Assembly (NCBI GenBank): GCA_019096065.1
Contig: JAGUCH010000002.1
Span: 7,514,501-7,578,500 of the forward strand
Length of the DNA: 64,000 bases
Direction of reading: 5' to 3'
Source of the DNA: Paracyclopina nana
Taxonomy: Eukaryota > Arthropoda > Copepoda > Cyclopoida > Cyclopettidae
The notes below the pieces were generated by a model. The model ran no database searches. It was not told where the DNA came from and was given only the letters and a program-made list of their open reading frames with translations. Of the stretch, positions 42,603-54,000 are shown piece by piece (the stretch's first letter is position 1; each line of letters opens with the position of its first letter). Both the position numbers and the translations under genes were made by a program.

Positions 42603-44829
42603 ATGGAGCGAGAATTGCCGCCCCCTATTACTTCTGATGATGGTGTCGATGGCAAAAAGGATATTTTTGACGATGATGAAGACGACGAGCTCTTCAAAAG
42701 TGCAATTGAAGGTAAGAGGAAGGTCGAGGAAAAATCGGAACATTCGTCGGATAAAGATCCGCAAGAAGAGGACACTAGTGGATATTTGACATCGGAGGTG
42801 AACCGATCCAATACAATGGACGATATTCAAGACAACGAGCTCTTCAAATCAGCACTGGAGCCTACTGGGGACCGACTAAATGGTGCGGTTTTCAGTAGTA
42901 AACCTCCCACCGATTCCGCAGCTATTTTGGACGAGGAAAAAGATATTCCACTGGATGATGAAAAAGACATTCCGTTGGATGAGGATCCTGACGAGGACAA
43001 ATACGAGGACGAAGGATTGAAGGTACCTCTTAATAATTTTCGATGGAAGTCGTGATCAAATTGTCCTTTTAGGATGCGTTCATGCAGCCGCAACTTCAGC
43101 TGTCTGGTGCCACTGCAACCATTTCAAATTCTGATCATGAAAACTTGCCTGAAATCAGCCCATTTTCAAGCGCATCTACTCAAAATGAGCAATCAGCACT
43201 TGATACCGATGAAGCCTTGGAACTGGAATCGGGCGACGAGTTTTTGCACGTTTCGGTATAATTTGAGTCATAATAGGAGAACTCGTCGACTCTAGTCAAA
43301 ACGTGTTCCAATTATAGGTGATAGATCCATTTAAAGTTGGCGAAGGAATGTCCTCTTACTTGGCATATAAAGTGGTCACTAGAACAACCAGCAATTACTT
43401 CAAAAAGAAGGAAATGGTCGTCACGCGACGATTTTCGGACTTTCTTGGATTGTATGATAAGCTCTCGGAAAAGTACCGTCAAAATGGACGCATAATCCCT
43501 CCTGCTCCCGACAAAAGTGTTGTTGGAATGACTAAGGTCAAAATTGCCAAGGATGCTGATGATGGCCATGATGAGGTACGAGATTGCAAATCTGGTTATT
43601 TTCTACATCATTGCTTCAGTTAGTGTTTCTTTTAGTTTGTTGAGCGAAGAAGAGCCGCATTGGAAAGATACATGAATCGAACTGCTGCTCACCCCATCTT
43701 AAAAACAGACCCAGACTTCCGCGAGTTCCTTGAGCTGGATTCTGAGCTGCCAAAATCAAGTCAAACTTCAGCATTGTCTGGCAGAAATATGATGAAATTC
43801 ATCAACAAATTGGGTGATAATTTGTCCAGCATTACTCTCAAGATGGAAGAAACTGATGAATGGTAGGCGGCATTTTTTATGACTCATCATCGAATGTGTT
43901 GACTGGGTGTTCATTTTTCAACAAAAGCTATTACCATAAAAGATAAGATTACGCCTTTGTAGGATGTGTATTCAACGAGCAGATAGATGATGCTTGCAAA
44001 GCGTATGCATGTTCAGCAAGTAAAATGTAATCATTTCTATGCATGATAATGAGTGCACACACCATAATGCAATCTGAAACTCTAAAAGAGTGATGAAGGG
44101 GTAATAATTATAATTATTCAATTTCAGGTTTGAAGAGAAAAGCCACACTTTTGAGCAATTAGATATTCAATTGCGGAAGCTTCACCTGTCGACGGAGGCT
44201 TTGGCAGAATATCGCAAAAATTTGGCTTTTTCTACTGGAAACTTGAGCCGTTCTTTGGCGATCTTGAGTGGCAGCGAGGAAAATTCAGCCCTCTCTGGGG
44301 CTATTGCTCAATTGTCCACCGTCCAAGAAAAAATAGAGCAAATCCATCAAGAGCAAGCAGCTGCAGATTTCTATTACCTTTCTGAACTCATCAAGGACTA
44401 CATTGGCCTTGTTGGAGCCGTCAAAGACGTTTTTCAGGTAATTGACCGTTCATTCTTATGTAATGTAATGTACTTAAAGTTCGCAAATAGGAAAGGGTGA
44501 AAGCTTGGCAGGCTTGGCAGGGGGTAACTGTATCGTTGACCAAAAAACGCGAGGCGAAAGTGAAAGCCGAGCTGAGCCAAAGGCAGGATAAAGTTGGCGT
44601 ATTGCGACAAGAGATATCCTTTCTGGAGCGCCAACAAGACATGGCGCAAGAGAATTTTGATCGAATTTCGCGCCAAATTAAAAAAGAGGTGGAGATGTTT
44701 GACCTAAGAAAAGCCACCGATTTTAAGAAGAGCCTTGTTCTATACTTGGAAAACATGCTAAAGACTCAAGAAAAGTTGACTGTTCAATGGGAGAGATATT
44801 TGCCCGAGATTCAGCAGATCAGCATTTAA
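42603..44829 (+). CDS. SNX2: Sorting nexin 1/2 (retromer-associated)
   Basis: CDS is join(42603..43022, 43073..43255, 43318..43575, 43636..43862, 44128..44437, 44491..44829), 578 residues, in frame. An acidic N-terminal half has two copies of a DELFKSA motif (residues about 22 and 78), a likely binding site repeated. A PX phosphoinositide-binding domain follows (about 203-325: VIDPFKVGEGMSSYLAYKV, RRFSDFLGLYDKL, RIIPPAP). A BAR domain runs from about residue 360 to the end (IKKEVEMFDLRKATDFKKSL). It would tubulate endosomes with retromer. SNX1 and SNX2 cannot be separated here; many invertebrates have one. The poly(A) signal AATAAA is at 45041-45046. Confidence 0.92.
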
Positions 44830-45569
44830 TTAAAAACAAACGAAGATGATTGGATGATTGATGATACATCTGTGATAAGAGCAAGAAACGATGGATACAA
44901 TACGAATACTATGGTAAAATTTCTTTTTCTGACATACATTAAGGCCGTCAATATTTAAATGCTGTTATTTTTCCACTCCCTCCTCGTATTCTCTGTTTGG
45001 CACGGAGATAGCTGAATCGAGATCTGTGTTTTTGGCTATCAATAAAGATGTTTTGGGTACTTAAAAAATAATTATGTTAGCATTCGTTTTTTATCAGGTT
45101 CCTCGTTCACTGGACACAAAGAAAATGTGAGAAAATTGGGTTAACCTAACCCAACTCAGTAATCTGACAGCCTTGAACGAAATGCTTAAGTTTACGAAAT
45201 GCTTAAGTTTTCGTACTTCTGACTAATCAAAACACTTCTAGCTCATATGAACAAAAGAGGTCGGAAAAGTGGTCTAATTGAAGCTAAGAAAAGTGAGTAA
45301 AATGATCAGTTCCGAAATAGGAGGCTCAAGTAAAACGCTATATTTAACGGAAGGAAAAAATTTCCTTAGTAGGTGAACACAGCATAAAAGTTATGGCTGA
45401 AATAGTCGTTGTAGATAAACAGGGCATTAAAACAGATCATAGTAGATCTTTTAAAAACAGACGCCAATAGACTTTAAAACACAGGTACAAAATTGTCTCC
45501 AGCCACTCAGCCTTAGATCTTAAAAATATGGTCGTGGATCGTAAAACATAAACACCCTGTATATCTTAA
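44830..45569. other. 3' UTR and intergenic, no further gene seen
   Basis: Contains the SNX poly(A) signal, then AT-rich sequence with a palindromic TTGGGTTAACCTAACCCAA near 45140. No coding exon recognised. Confidence 0.45.
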
Positions 45570-45904
45570 AATAGTATTTTACTAACTGTAACCGGTTTTA
45601 CTCGCGAGTAAATTCACTTTGCCGATCGTGTCAGCTTTTTGCAAACCCCGTGACGTCACAACATGGCATTCCGGCAAGTTCATTTCGCTCGGAAAATCGG
45701 TCACAGTTAATAAAATTTGACTTGCTGCTTCTCGGGACTTCGAAGGTAACGTAAATAATGCCCTCGGTGAGTAAAATAAAACCTCGCCTCACTATTCCCC
45801 TCGCTTCGCTCGGTTCAAGATTCGGCTTGGTTTCATTTACTCACCTCTAGGGCAATTTTTACGTTACCTTCTCAGTCCCGAAAAGCAGCAAGTAAAATAC
45901 TATT
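45570..45904. mobile_element. Palindromic MITE-like element
   Basis: AATAGTATTTTACT at 45570-45583 is repeated exactly inverted at 45891-45904 (AGTAAAATACTATT). Inside, GCTGCTTCTCGGGACTTCG (about 45724) pairs imperfectly with TCAGTCCCGAAAAGCAGC (about 45873), and GTAACGTAAA with TTTACGTTAC. A third copy in the first orientation starts at 45908 (CTGCTGCTTTTCGGGACTG), so two such elements may overlap or nest. There is no coding capacity. Confidence 0.6.
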
Positions 45905-46139
45905 ACCTGCTGCTTTTCGGGACTGAGAAGGCGCGGTAAAAATTGCGCGAGTATGGTAAACAAAAAACCAAGACGAATCTTTTCACCGAGCGAAGCGAGG
46001 TCAAAAGTGAGTCATCTGTCATATGGGAACAAGGCATTTTTTCTCCTTTTTTCTGTAATGGGATTTTCTTCTTGGACAATATCATGGTCTCTGGTCAAGC
46101 AGAGGAGCAACACACCTTATAAAATACTTTATAACGTGT

Positions 46140-46545
46140 GTCACTGCGGGCGGCCGTACTTGGATCGACTAGGACATACTGTCCCTGGATACTTGGATTG
46201 ACTGTCAGAACAAACAGACCCTGAATGGAACCAACTAGCAAGAAATTTTTCATTTCACCAAATTGCAAGACTTTCCCAGTTGGACTTGGGGGACCAAGAC
46301 TTGTGGGCAATGAAACTTATGTTTCTCCAGTCGATCCATGGACAATTTGTTTTGTCGATTCTAGGACTGTTTGTCAAGTCTATCCAGGTTATGTTCGTTT
46401 TTATTGTGTAACCAAATACAGTCAGTCCTAGTCTATCTAAGGACTGTGTGTTCCAGTAGTCGATCCAAGGATGATTCGTTTTGTCGATCCAAGTCCGGTT
46501 CGTCATAGTCTATCCACGGACGATCCGTTGTCGATCCAAGGGTAG
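46140..46545. repeat. Foldback-type element, family C, copy 2
   Basis: The left arm from about 46157 has TTGGATCGACTAGGACA. A centre carries GGGGACCAAGACTTGTGGGC. The right arm (46330-46545) has units of about 24 bp such as GTCGATCCAAGGATGATTCG and GTCGATCCAAGTCCGGTTCG in the opposite orientation. The same words form the element at 3.7-4.6 kb. Confidence 0.55.
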
Positions 46546-46684
46546 GAGTCCGGGACAGCCTAGGTTTGAACCTCAGATAGTTGGATTAATAATCCTGTCA
46601 GCTCTTTACCAACCCAACTTTATGATCCCAGCTCTTTATAAATATGTATTAGATGATGGATTCACAAGAGACGTCTTTAATGCG

Positions 46685-46690
46685 TTTATT
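46685..46690 (-). terminator. Displaced poly(A) signal of the BEL-interrupted gene
   Basis: AATAAA on the minus strand, 78 nt past the original stop codon at 46769-46771. The rest of the gene lies on the far side of the retrotransposon. Confidence 0.5.
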
Positions 46691-46768
46691 GCATTTAACT
46701 AATGTCTTCAAAAATTAATATAGCATTCAATTTCATCATTTTAATGGTGATGAATATGTTTGATGACA

Positions 46769-46795
46769 TTAGCATGAGCCTCCTCTATTGAATCT
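46769..46795 (-). pseudogene. Orphan C-terminal codons of the interrupted host gene
   Basis: If the retrotransposon and one AATCT copy are removed, the minus-strand frame from 57725 continues for six more residues (NRGGSC) and reaches a TAA here. In the present allele these codons are cut off from the gene. Confidence 0.65.
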
Positions 46796-47133
46796 TGTCT
46801 GGTAGCGCTGTTTGCGCGGGCGCTAGCTGACTGAGCTAGCGTCCTTTTTGCTCAGAATATAACACTTGCTGTTTTACCTTTGAACGAGATAGATCTATTC
46901 TTTTCGTCCTTGAAGGCCGCCATTGCTCCCCAACGAGGGGGGCCTTCATCTTGGCCTTTGGTTCATCAAGTCTAGCCTGCTAAGGCTCAAGCTTTTACCG
47001 ATTGTGACGCTACTACCGATTTTACCGCGCTATTCTATAGCAATTGACTTTGACAGTTGACATTTGGCAAGTAGAACTTTATTGATACTTCTTTTATTGA
47101 TCATTTCAAGGACAAGTACCTCTTGCTTGAACA
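46796..47133 (+). repeat. 5' LTR of the BEL/Pao element
   Basis: 338 bp, begins TGTCTGGTAGCGC and ends GCTTGAACA; identical by eye to 57208-57545. Confidence 0.92.
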
Positions 47134-47136
47134 AAA

Positions 47137-47154
47137 TGGTGCCGCGACCCGGGA
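47137..47154 (+). other. Primer binding site
   Basis: TGGTGCCGCGACCCGGG begins 3 nt after the LTR and is complementary to a tRNA 3' end reading CCCGGGTCGCGGCACCA. This resembles tRNA-His (known ends GTCACGGCACCA), but the identity is a guess. Confidence 0.65.
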
Positions 47155-47211
47155 TTGGTGCCAACCTCTGCTAGGAGGCCGAACCTGGGACAAACTTGGC
47201 AAGGGAGGTAA

Positions 47212-48744
47212 ATGTCCAATAAGAAGAAAAGGAAGAAATCTTCCACGACTCCAACGCCGCCAAAACGAGATATTCGGAGAAGCAGACGCAGACTGGGTCT
47301 GCCACCTCCCACGGACGAAGAGATCGAGCAGCAAGTCAAGGCCGAGGCCGCGAGGCCAATGCCCACCGAGGAGCCTCCAAATCAGCCGGATTCGGAGGAA
47401 TCCAACCAATCTTGGCTTGAAGTCATTCCTGATGACACTACGCCTGACGAGACTACTCGGGACAACCTGGACGAGTCTCAGCTTGAACCCAACGAACCTC
47501 AACCCGATCAGACAACTAATAGGGACGTGCATATGCAAACGGTTATAGAGGAACCTGGAGAACAACTGGAATTGAGTACTGCGGCTACGCAGTCCTCAAT
47601 CCTTCCATTGGTGAGACCTTCACGTTTTGAATTGTCTAATTTTCCTTCTTTAAGTCAAGCGGGGTTGCCGCGCCCTTTTTCAAACCCGTCAAACTGGAAG
47701 CCTGGGGGCGCTAGCTCAGGGTCAACCTTGCCGCTTTTGGCTCTAACACCGCCGAGGTCGATTTTGGACGATTCGCAGGAGGATTTTCAGACTCCCCAAA
47801 TTTATACTACCCCGGCTACTCAACGCTATCAGCCTCCACCTGAGATGGCGGCTAATCCACCTCCTCCACCTCCTACGTCACAGCCTCCCGTGTCAGGTCC
47901 TCCGGCCACAGTGGATAGAAGTGCGGTCTTGGCCTCGCTAGAGGCGCTGAGACAAAGTTCACGTCAACGGCAGCAAGAGGTGACGTTGAAGGAAAGCGAG
48001 TACGTAAGATGCGTCGAGCAAGCAAAATTATGGATGCGCAAAGCAGAAGGCAGACTGGGAAATCAGGCCAATGATGCCCAATCCTACGTCGACCTGGAGA
48101 CTGAAGGTCGAAACCACCATGATCGGGTACTGGATGCCTTGGCCGGCTGGCTACAGCTGATTGATGAATCTGCCATCGAAGCCACGCAGCTATGCGCTCG
48201 GCCTATTTATGAAGCAATAAATGAACTGATTAACAAACTAGCTCATCAGCGGAGTTTGATCAATCTGAGGCAAGGCCTGATTGACGCAGCTAGGTCCGCT
48301 CCTTCGTCATCGGCGCTAGCCAATTCCACTCGCAGCCATAGCACTCTCTCCCAAGGAACAAGTTCTCCTACAGGTAGTGGCCATGGGCAAACCTTGCCCT
48401 CAACGGACTCTACGCATTCAGGACAATCGAGACAAGTTCTCACGGTCTCACCTAACAATACGGGGGCTACCTCATCATCCCTATTTCTCGGCCCGAGGAT
48501 GACAGCCTCGACAACCACAACGGTGCCGCTTTCCAGTGCTAGCACCACCTTGGCCACCACCAACTCGTCGGCATTAACCTCCGCTAGGGCGTCCAACCTT
48601 CACACGTCGTATGCGATGGTTAGGGATCAGCTCTACGATATCATGGAGCAAATGCAGGGTTTTATGGTCAATAGGCAGCCTGTACCGGCGGTAGAAGCAA
48701 TGTTAGCCTGCTGGGTCAAGTTAATCATCGCCGAGTGCAATTGA
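47212..48744 (+). CDS. BEL ORF1, Pro/Ser-rich gag-like protein
   Basis: 510 codons from ATG 47212. It is basic at the start (KKKRKKSSTT), then acidic and proline-rich, followed by a helical region (about residues 225-380) and a Ser/Thr-rich tract. There is no zinc knuckle. It probably forms the N-terminal part of the gag protein, which is normally continuous with the capsid core in this group. Its end overlaps ORF2 by 10 nt in the -1 register. Function assignment rests on position. Confidence 0.65.
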   Translation: MSNKKKRKKSSTTPTPPKRDIRRSRRRLGLPPPTDEEIEQQVKAEAARPMPTEEPPNQPDSEESNQSWLEVIPDDTTPDETTRDNLDESQLEPNEPQPDQTTNRDVHMQTVIEEPGEQLELSTAATQSSILPLVRPSRFELSNFPSLSQAGLPRPFSNPSNWKPGGASSGSTLPLLALTPPRSILDDSQEDFQTPQIYTTPATQRYQPPPEMAANPPPPPPTSQPPVSGPPATVDRSAVLASLEALRQSSRQRQQEVTLKESEYVRCVEQAKLWMRKAEGRLGNQANDAQSYVDLETEGRNHHDRVLDALAGWLQLIDESAIEATQLCARPIYEAINELINKLAHQRSLINLRQGLIDAARSAPSSSALANSTRSHSTLSQGTSSPTGSGHGQTLPSTDSTHSGQSRQVLTVSPNNTGATSSSLFLGPRMTASTTTTVPLSSASTTLATTNSSALTSARASNLHTSYAMVRDQLYDIMEQMQGFMVNRQPVPAVEAMLACWVKLIIAECN

Positions 48745-51095
48745 TCCCCCAAATTTGTCAACTGGATCCGCAGCAAAATGCGGCCAATTTCGATGACGTA
48801 GCCGACCGCGATTACGAACATGTTCTGCATCAATTCCATAATTACAGGATTGAAACAGTGATAGACAATCGAGGCACTCATCAGGAACCTAATCCAAGGC
48901 CATGGGGCAACAGAACTCTGTCAAGACCAAGTCCTGCTCAAGGGGGCAGCAATGCTGGATCTCGAGCTAGCAGCTTGAGGTCATCAACACTGGCCAATCC
49001 TCAAGGGTCTTCCACGCCGAACCCCGGTCAAGCTAATGGCTCGGAGACGATCAGCCAGGGCTCGAGTAACCAGGTTACCTTTAATCACAATGGAGCAGGG
49101 GCATCTGGGGGTGCAAATGGCGGATCAGGCCCACCCGATGATAACCCAGATGATGACGACGACAATGACGGAGGCGATGGCCACGGTCCACGCCGTGGGC
49201 GACACCGTCGTGGCGGCCGCCATCGACGCCATCGTGACGAGTATAGTGATACTTCAGACGAGGAAAGCACACGAAGAGGTATCAAATTAGCTCATGTCGA
49301 AATTGCACCTTTTGATGGCACGGATCCGTCGGAATACTTCATCTTTCGCGAAAATTTCCGTTTCTTGATCGATGAGAATAGAAAGGTAGCCATTCCGGAG
49401 AAGTTGATCAGGCTACGCTCTCTGACATACAACAAAAGGACCAAGAAGCACCCGGCTTATGACTGCGTCGGCTACTGCACTCCAACTCCTCAAGGTTATG
49501 AGCTTGCTAAAGCAAATTTGGAGGCCGCATTTGGATCGGTACAGAAAGTGCTAGCTTATGCTTTTCTCAACATTCAAAAGCTTAGCCCCATCTCGCATCG
49601 AAATTTGGAGTCATTGTCGACTGCTAAGTCCGCAGTAAACAGGCTTAAACACCAGTTGCTGTCCATTCCCAATGCTATCCTGAAGACACACTATGGTCAA
49701 GTCTGGCGCACTTTGCCGTTTGCGCCAGGTACCGAAGACTCATTCAGCCAGTACCTAGCAGCCAAGGACGCCGATGGCTTTACCTTTGAAGCTTTCGACA
49801 GCTGGTGCACCACGCAGATCAACAACCTCCACCATCGCCAAAGCCAAGGCTTGACCGACACCAGGGAAAAAGACAAACCCAAGAAGGACAAGCCTCGTTT
49901 CCAATCCAAAAGTGCAATGCTGGTAAACGACGAGTCCAGTGATGATTCAGAATCGTCATCTGACTACTCACCTGATGAAGACGACGTCCAGATGGCTCTA
50001 GCAGCAGCTACTGATGCCAATGCGAATAACGAGCTCAAAATCTACACTACGTGCCCTGAATGTTCGAACGCCCACACGCTGCTACAGTGTCCAACATTCA
50101 AGCAAATGACCAACCTCCAAAGAAGACTGAAGGCCAGAGAACATGGAGCCTGCTACAGGTGCATCCGGGGGAGGCACAGTCAAAGAAATTGCGACAAAAC
50201 TACGTGGAAATGCGCGATCTGCTCCGACGAAGGCCATCATACACTGCTACACTTTGACAAGGTAACAAATCCATCAAAGAAAAAGCCCTTCCAGAAGCCT
50301 CCGCCAAAAGGAAAAAACAACGGAACTATCCCAGTAAGTACCACGCAACCTCCTACTCCATCGCAGCAATCCATCCTGCTGGCGCTAGCCAAATCATTGG
50401 AACAAATGCTGGTTGACAGCTCGCCATCTCAAGATGCGATGGACTGCGAATCGTCCATCTTGACAACTAGGCTGTCAAAAAACAATCTCTCGTCCTATCT
50501 AACCGCACCAGTTATCGTCAGAAATCCCGTAACAAAACGCGAGATGAAAATTAATTGCTTATTGGACACGGGCGCGCAGTCTTGCTTCTTAACGCAGCAC
50601 ATCGCTGACCAGCTCGGTTTGGCGGGGCTACCCAAAAAGCAAACGATTAAGACTTTGTCTCACAAACAAACGATCGATGTCATGTCAGCACAAGTTGAAA
50701 TTGAGTCGACCATAAATCCAGAATTTCGTCAAACGCTTAAGGTCACTACTGTCCCCGAAATTATAGCATCAATTAAATGCTCACCGATTCAAGACCTTGT
50801 TGCAAAATTCCCAGAACTTGGCAACACCGAATTTCCAATGTATGCACATCCAAATCGCATTGACCTGTTAGTGGGAATTGATTACTTCCACTGGCTGCTG
50901 CCGGCTACGGCAGAGCCCAACAAACCTTACGTCATCAAATCCAAGCTAGGCAACGTAGTGCTTTATGGAGAAGAAACTTCTGTGCTAGCAACTGTGGAAG
51001 ATTACGAATCGGATAATGAATCAAATCAAATATTTTTTGAAACGCTACTGGGACCTCGACCATATGGGGGTCGAGCCGGGGGAGGAAGCTGCTAA
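48735..51095 (+). CDS. BEL ORF2, gag core, zinc knuckle and protease
   Basis: 786 codons. The middle carries the DUF1759-type gag core (IAPFDGTDPSEYFIFRENF), followed by Cys/His clusters (CYRCIRGRHSQRNC, CAICSDEGHH) that bind RNA. An aspartic protease has its catalytic triplet in CLLDTGAQSCFL, with residues about 611-620 as the active loop. No in-frame ATG lies at the left end (the frame opens at a GTG), so expression probably depends on ORF1, by -1 frameshift. It overlaps ORF3 by 80 nt in the +1 register. Confidence 0.82.
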   Translation: MQLIPQICQLDPQQNAANFDDVADRDYEHVLHQFHNYRIETVIDNRGTHQEPNPRPWGNRTLSRPSPAQGGSNAGSRASSLRSSTLANPQGSSTPNPGQANGSETISQGSSNQVTFNHNGAGASGGANGGSGPPDDNPDDDDDNDGGDGHGPRRGRHRRGGRHRRHRDEYSDTSDEESTRRGIKLAHVEIAPFDGTDPSEYFIFRENFRFLIDENRKVAIPEKLIRLRSLTYNKRTKKHPAYDCVGYCTPTPQGYELAKANLEAAFGSVQKVLAYAFLNIQKLSPISHRNLESLSTAKSAVNRLKHQLLSIPNAILKTHYGQVWRTLPFAPGTEDSFSQYLAAKDADGFTFEAFDSWCTTQINNLHHRQSQGLTDTREKDKPKKDKPRFQSKSAMLVNDESSDDSESSSDYSPDEDDVQMALAAATDANANNELKIYTTCPECSNAHTLLQCPTFKQMTNLQRRLKAREHGACYRCIRGRHSQRNCDKTTWKCAICSDEGHHTLLHFDKVTNPSKKKPFQKPPPKGKNNGTIPVSTTQPPTPSQQSILLALAKSLEQMLVDSSPSQDAMDCESSILTTRLSKNNLSSYLTAPVIVRNPVTKREMKINCLLDTGAQSCFLTQHIADQLGLAGLPKKQTIKTLSHKQTIDVMSAQVEIESTINPEFRQTLKVTTVPEIIASIKCSPIQDLVAKFPELGNTEFPMYAHPNRIDLLVGIDYFHWLLPATAEPNKPYVIKSKLGNVVLYGEETSVLATVEDYESDNESNQIFFETLLGPRPYGGRAGGGSC

Positions 51096-54000
51096 GAAAC
51101 CTCTGAACAAAGTGGAACAGTATTGCGTGCAGCTATTGCAGAATGGCATCACTCGAAGAGAAGATGGTCGCTACCAAACACCTACGCTGTGGATGCCAAA
51201 CGAGCCAAATTTCGAGTGCAATTACTACGAAGTCAAAGGCAACACTGAAAGGTTTGAGAGAAGGTTAAAACTCAAAGATCCTGAGCTGCACCAAAAGGTA
51301 ACCCAAGAAATTCTTGAAAATGTTCGTCAGGGCTTTATCGTCAAAATCAGCGCGCTAACGCATGATTTGCTAGTAGGCTACTACTTGGCATGGCTGCTGG
51401 TTTTTCGATATGATAAAATTTCAACCCCAGTTCGTGTTGTGTACGATTGCAGCAGGAAAGCGAAGGATGGAAAAAGCCTCAATGACGGACAGTATGCTGG
51501 CCCTAACCTGTTGTCAAATATTTTAGAACTTTTAATACGTGCCCGACTAAAACCAGTTCTAGTGATTGCAGACATCAAGCGGATGTACAATCAAATTGCC
51601 TTGCCTGAGGAGGACCACAAATTTTACCGATTTTTCTGGGACGGAAAGTGCTATGAGTCTCATTCCGTGGTCTTTGGAGCCAAAGCGAGCCCGTGCATGG
51701 CACTCTTCACTCTGCGTCACATGGCAAACGAGCACAGGGATCAGTACCCAAAGGCCGCGAGGGCCTTTGAGCAAGACGCCTACATGGACGATGTGGTCCA
51801 CGGGGTGGAAACCGTGGACGAGGCCAAAGAAGTAGTCCAACAGTGCATGGCAATGACTGAGCCAGCGAAGCTTTTTATGAGGAAGTGGCTATCAAGCCAT
51901 CCAGAGGTTCTAGACGGTTTGGACGTTGAACACGTAAGTCAAGTTCATGTGCTCGCGGATGAATGCGACCAAAAAATTAAGGCTTTGGGAATGTGTATTG
52001 ACTTGTCTAGAGATGTGCTAACATTTCTTCCTCCAGACTTCACACCTTATTTAGAAAGCCCAACTACTATGAGGAAGCTTGCAGGAGCACAAGCAAAAAT
52101 CTATGATCCGCTAGGATTACTGGAGCCAGTGACGCTTATTCTCAAAGTGGTGCAACAACAAGTGCAAGCCATGCGAACGGTGTATGACCTCACCTGGGAT
52201 ACCAACCTGGATGAGATTCCGGATCCGGACTTGCAACGAGTGCTAACCAAATGGCGACAGGCTGTACAGTCCATGGCATCAATCAACCAATTCACGTTCC
52301 CGCGAGCTATTCGCAGAGCCAAGGTGGAATCGATGGATTTGCTGGTCTTTTCAGATGCTAGTGAATTGGCATACGCAGTTGCAGCCTACGTGCGAGTCCA
52401 ATACTCAGAAGTGCACATAGAGGTCCATCTATTGGCTTGCAAGAGGCAGTTGGCCCCTCTAAACGAGAGACGCAGCATTCCGGACTTAGAATTGCTGGGC
52501 GCCACCAACTCCGTGCGACTGAAGGACAAGATCCTAGTGGCTGCTGAGGTTTTTCAACACATTTATTTCTTTACTGATTCGCAATGTGTTTTAGCCTGGA
52601 TCGTCAAGCCTGGAAGAACGTGGAAAGTCTTCGTGGGAAACAGGGTGAGTGAAATCCATCGCCGATCCCAAGGGCTCACGTGGGCCCACGTACCTGGAAA
52701 GCAAAATCCAGCAGACCTGCCCACGAGACTTCAGACGCCAGAAGATCTACTCCAAAATGAGCTGTGGACACGAGGCCCGGAGTGGGCAGCAGGCCCAAAA
52801 GAATTGTTCCCAAAATGGTTGCCTCCGGTCAAAGACGAAGAATCCCTACCAGAAGTTACTTGCGAAAAGGCCAGAACAGTCCTACTGGCATCGCTGGCTA
52901 CAGCAGAGGATTCGACCGGCTCACCTCTAATGGAAGCGCTAGCTCCATGCTTCAAGCAATGGCAGGATTTTATCAATAAAGACAGAGTGTTTTGTTACGA
53001 GAGGTATTCATCCTTCAAAAAAGCAGTTAATGTGCTAAGCTGGGTACGTCTCTATCTCACAAAATTACTCGTGCGGTCTCGATTGCGAAAGCTAACGAAA
53101 ATACCCTTGGATCAAACTGTCTTGACGAGGGAGCAAATCGAAGCAGCTATGCAAGATTGCCCCTCAACACTTTGCATGCAACTACAGAGACGACAGGCCG
53201 AGATAATGATCATTCGAAATGAGCAACTTTCAGTTTTTTGGGAAGAGCTGGTTCATCTCAAGAAAACGGGAAAGTTTCCAAAAAAGTCGCTGCTAAGCGG
53301 TTTGCGCCTGATCGTCGGAGACCAATACGAACTTCGCACGTTAGGGCGTCTCTCAGAAGTCCAACTGCCTTGGCTCACAACACAACGTTTGGTCATTCCT
53401 AAAGGACCCTTAGCGATAGCAATTGCCAATCAAATCCACCAATCCACCTCGCACCACTCGACTAAAAGAACGCTACTGCTAAGACTAAAAGCAACGTATT
53501 GGGTTTTAAATGCTGACCAAATCGGCAATCAGGTGATCAATGATTGTGTGGAATGTCAAAAGTTAAAAAACGTACCTATTATGCCCCAAATGGCCCCAAT
53601 TCCAAGAGATGCAATTACGTACAAAGACTTGCTGCCCTTTAGGCACGTCAGTTTAGACTTTGCAGGACCCTTTGAAGTGATCCGAGGACGCAGCACTGTC
53701 GACAAATTTGTCATGATAGTCATTTGCAGACATACAAAAGCCGTGCACGCAGAAGTAGTCGAAGCACTAGACGCCACGTCCATTACGAATGGGCTGAAAA
53801 GATTCTGCTACAGAAGAGGTGCACCTGAGACCATTCGATCCGACAACCAAGCTGGGTTAAAATTGGCTCTGAAGAAACTATGGAAAGATGAGCGCCACCA
53901 CCAGATCATTGATGCTCTTGACAGTATTGACTGGTTGACCCTTCGTAAGTGGGCCAACGAGGGGGGAGTGAAGACATGGACGTTTTCGCCCCCTTATGGG

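Noticed and set aside
47101-47565. Minus-strand frames opposite the BEL gag region and the extra frames
   Set aside because: They are shadows of retroelement coding sequence, without family features.
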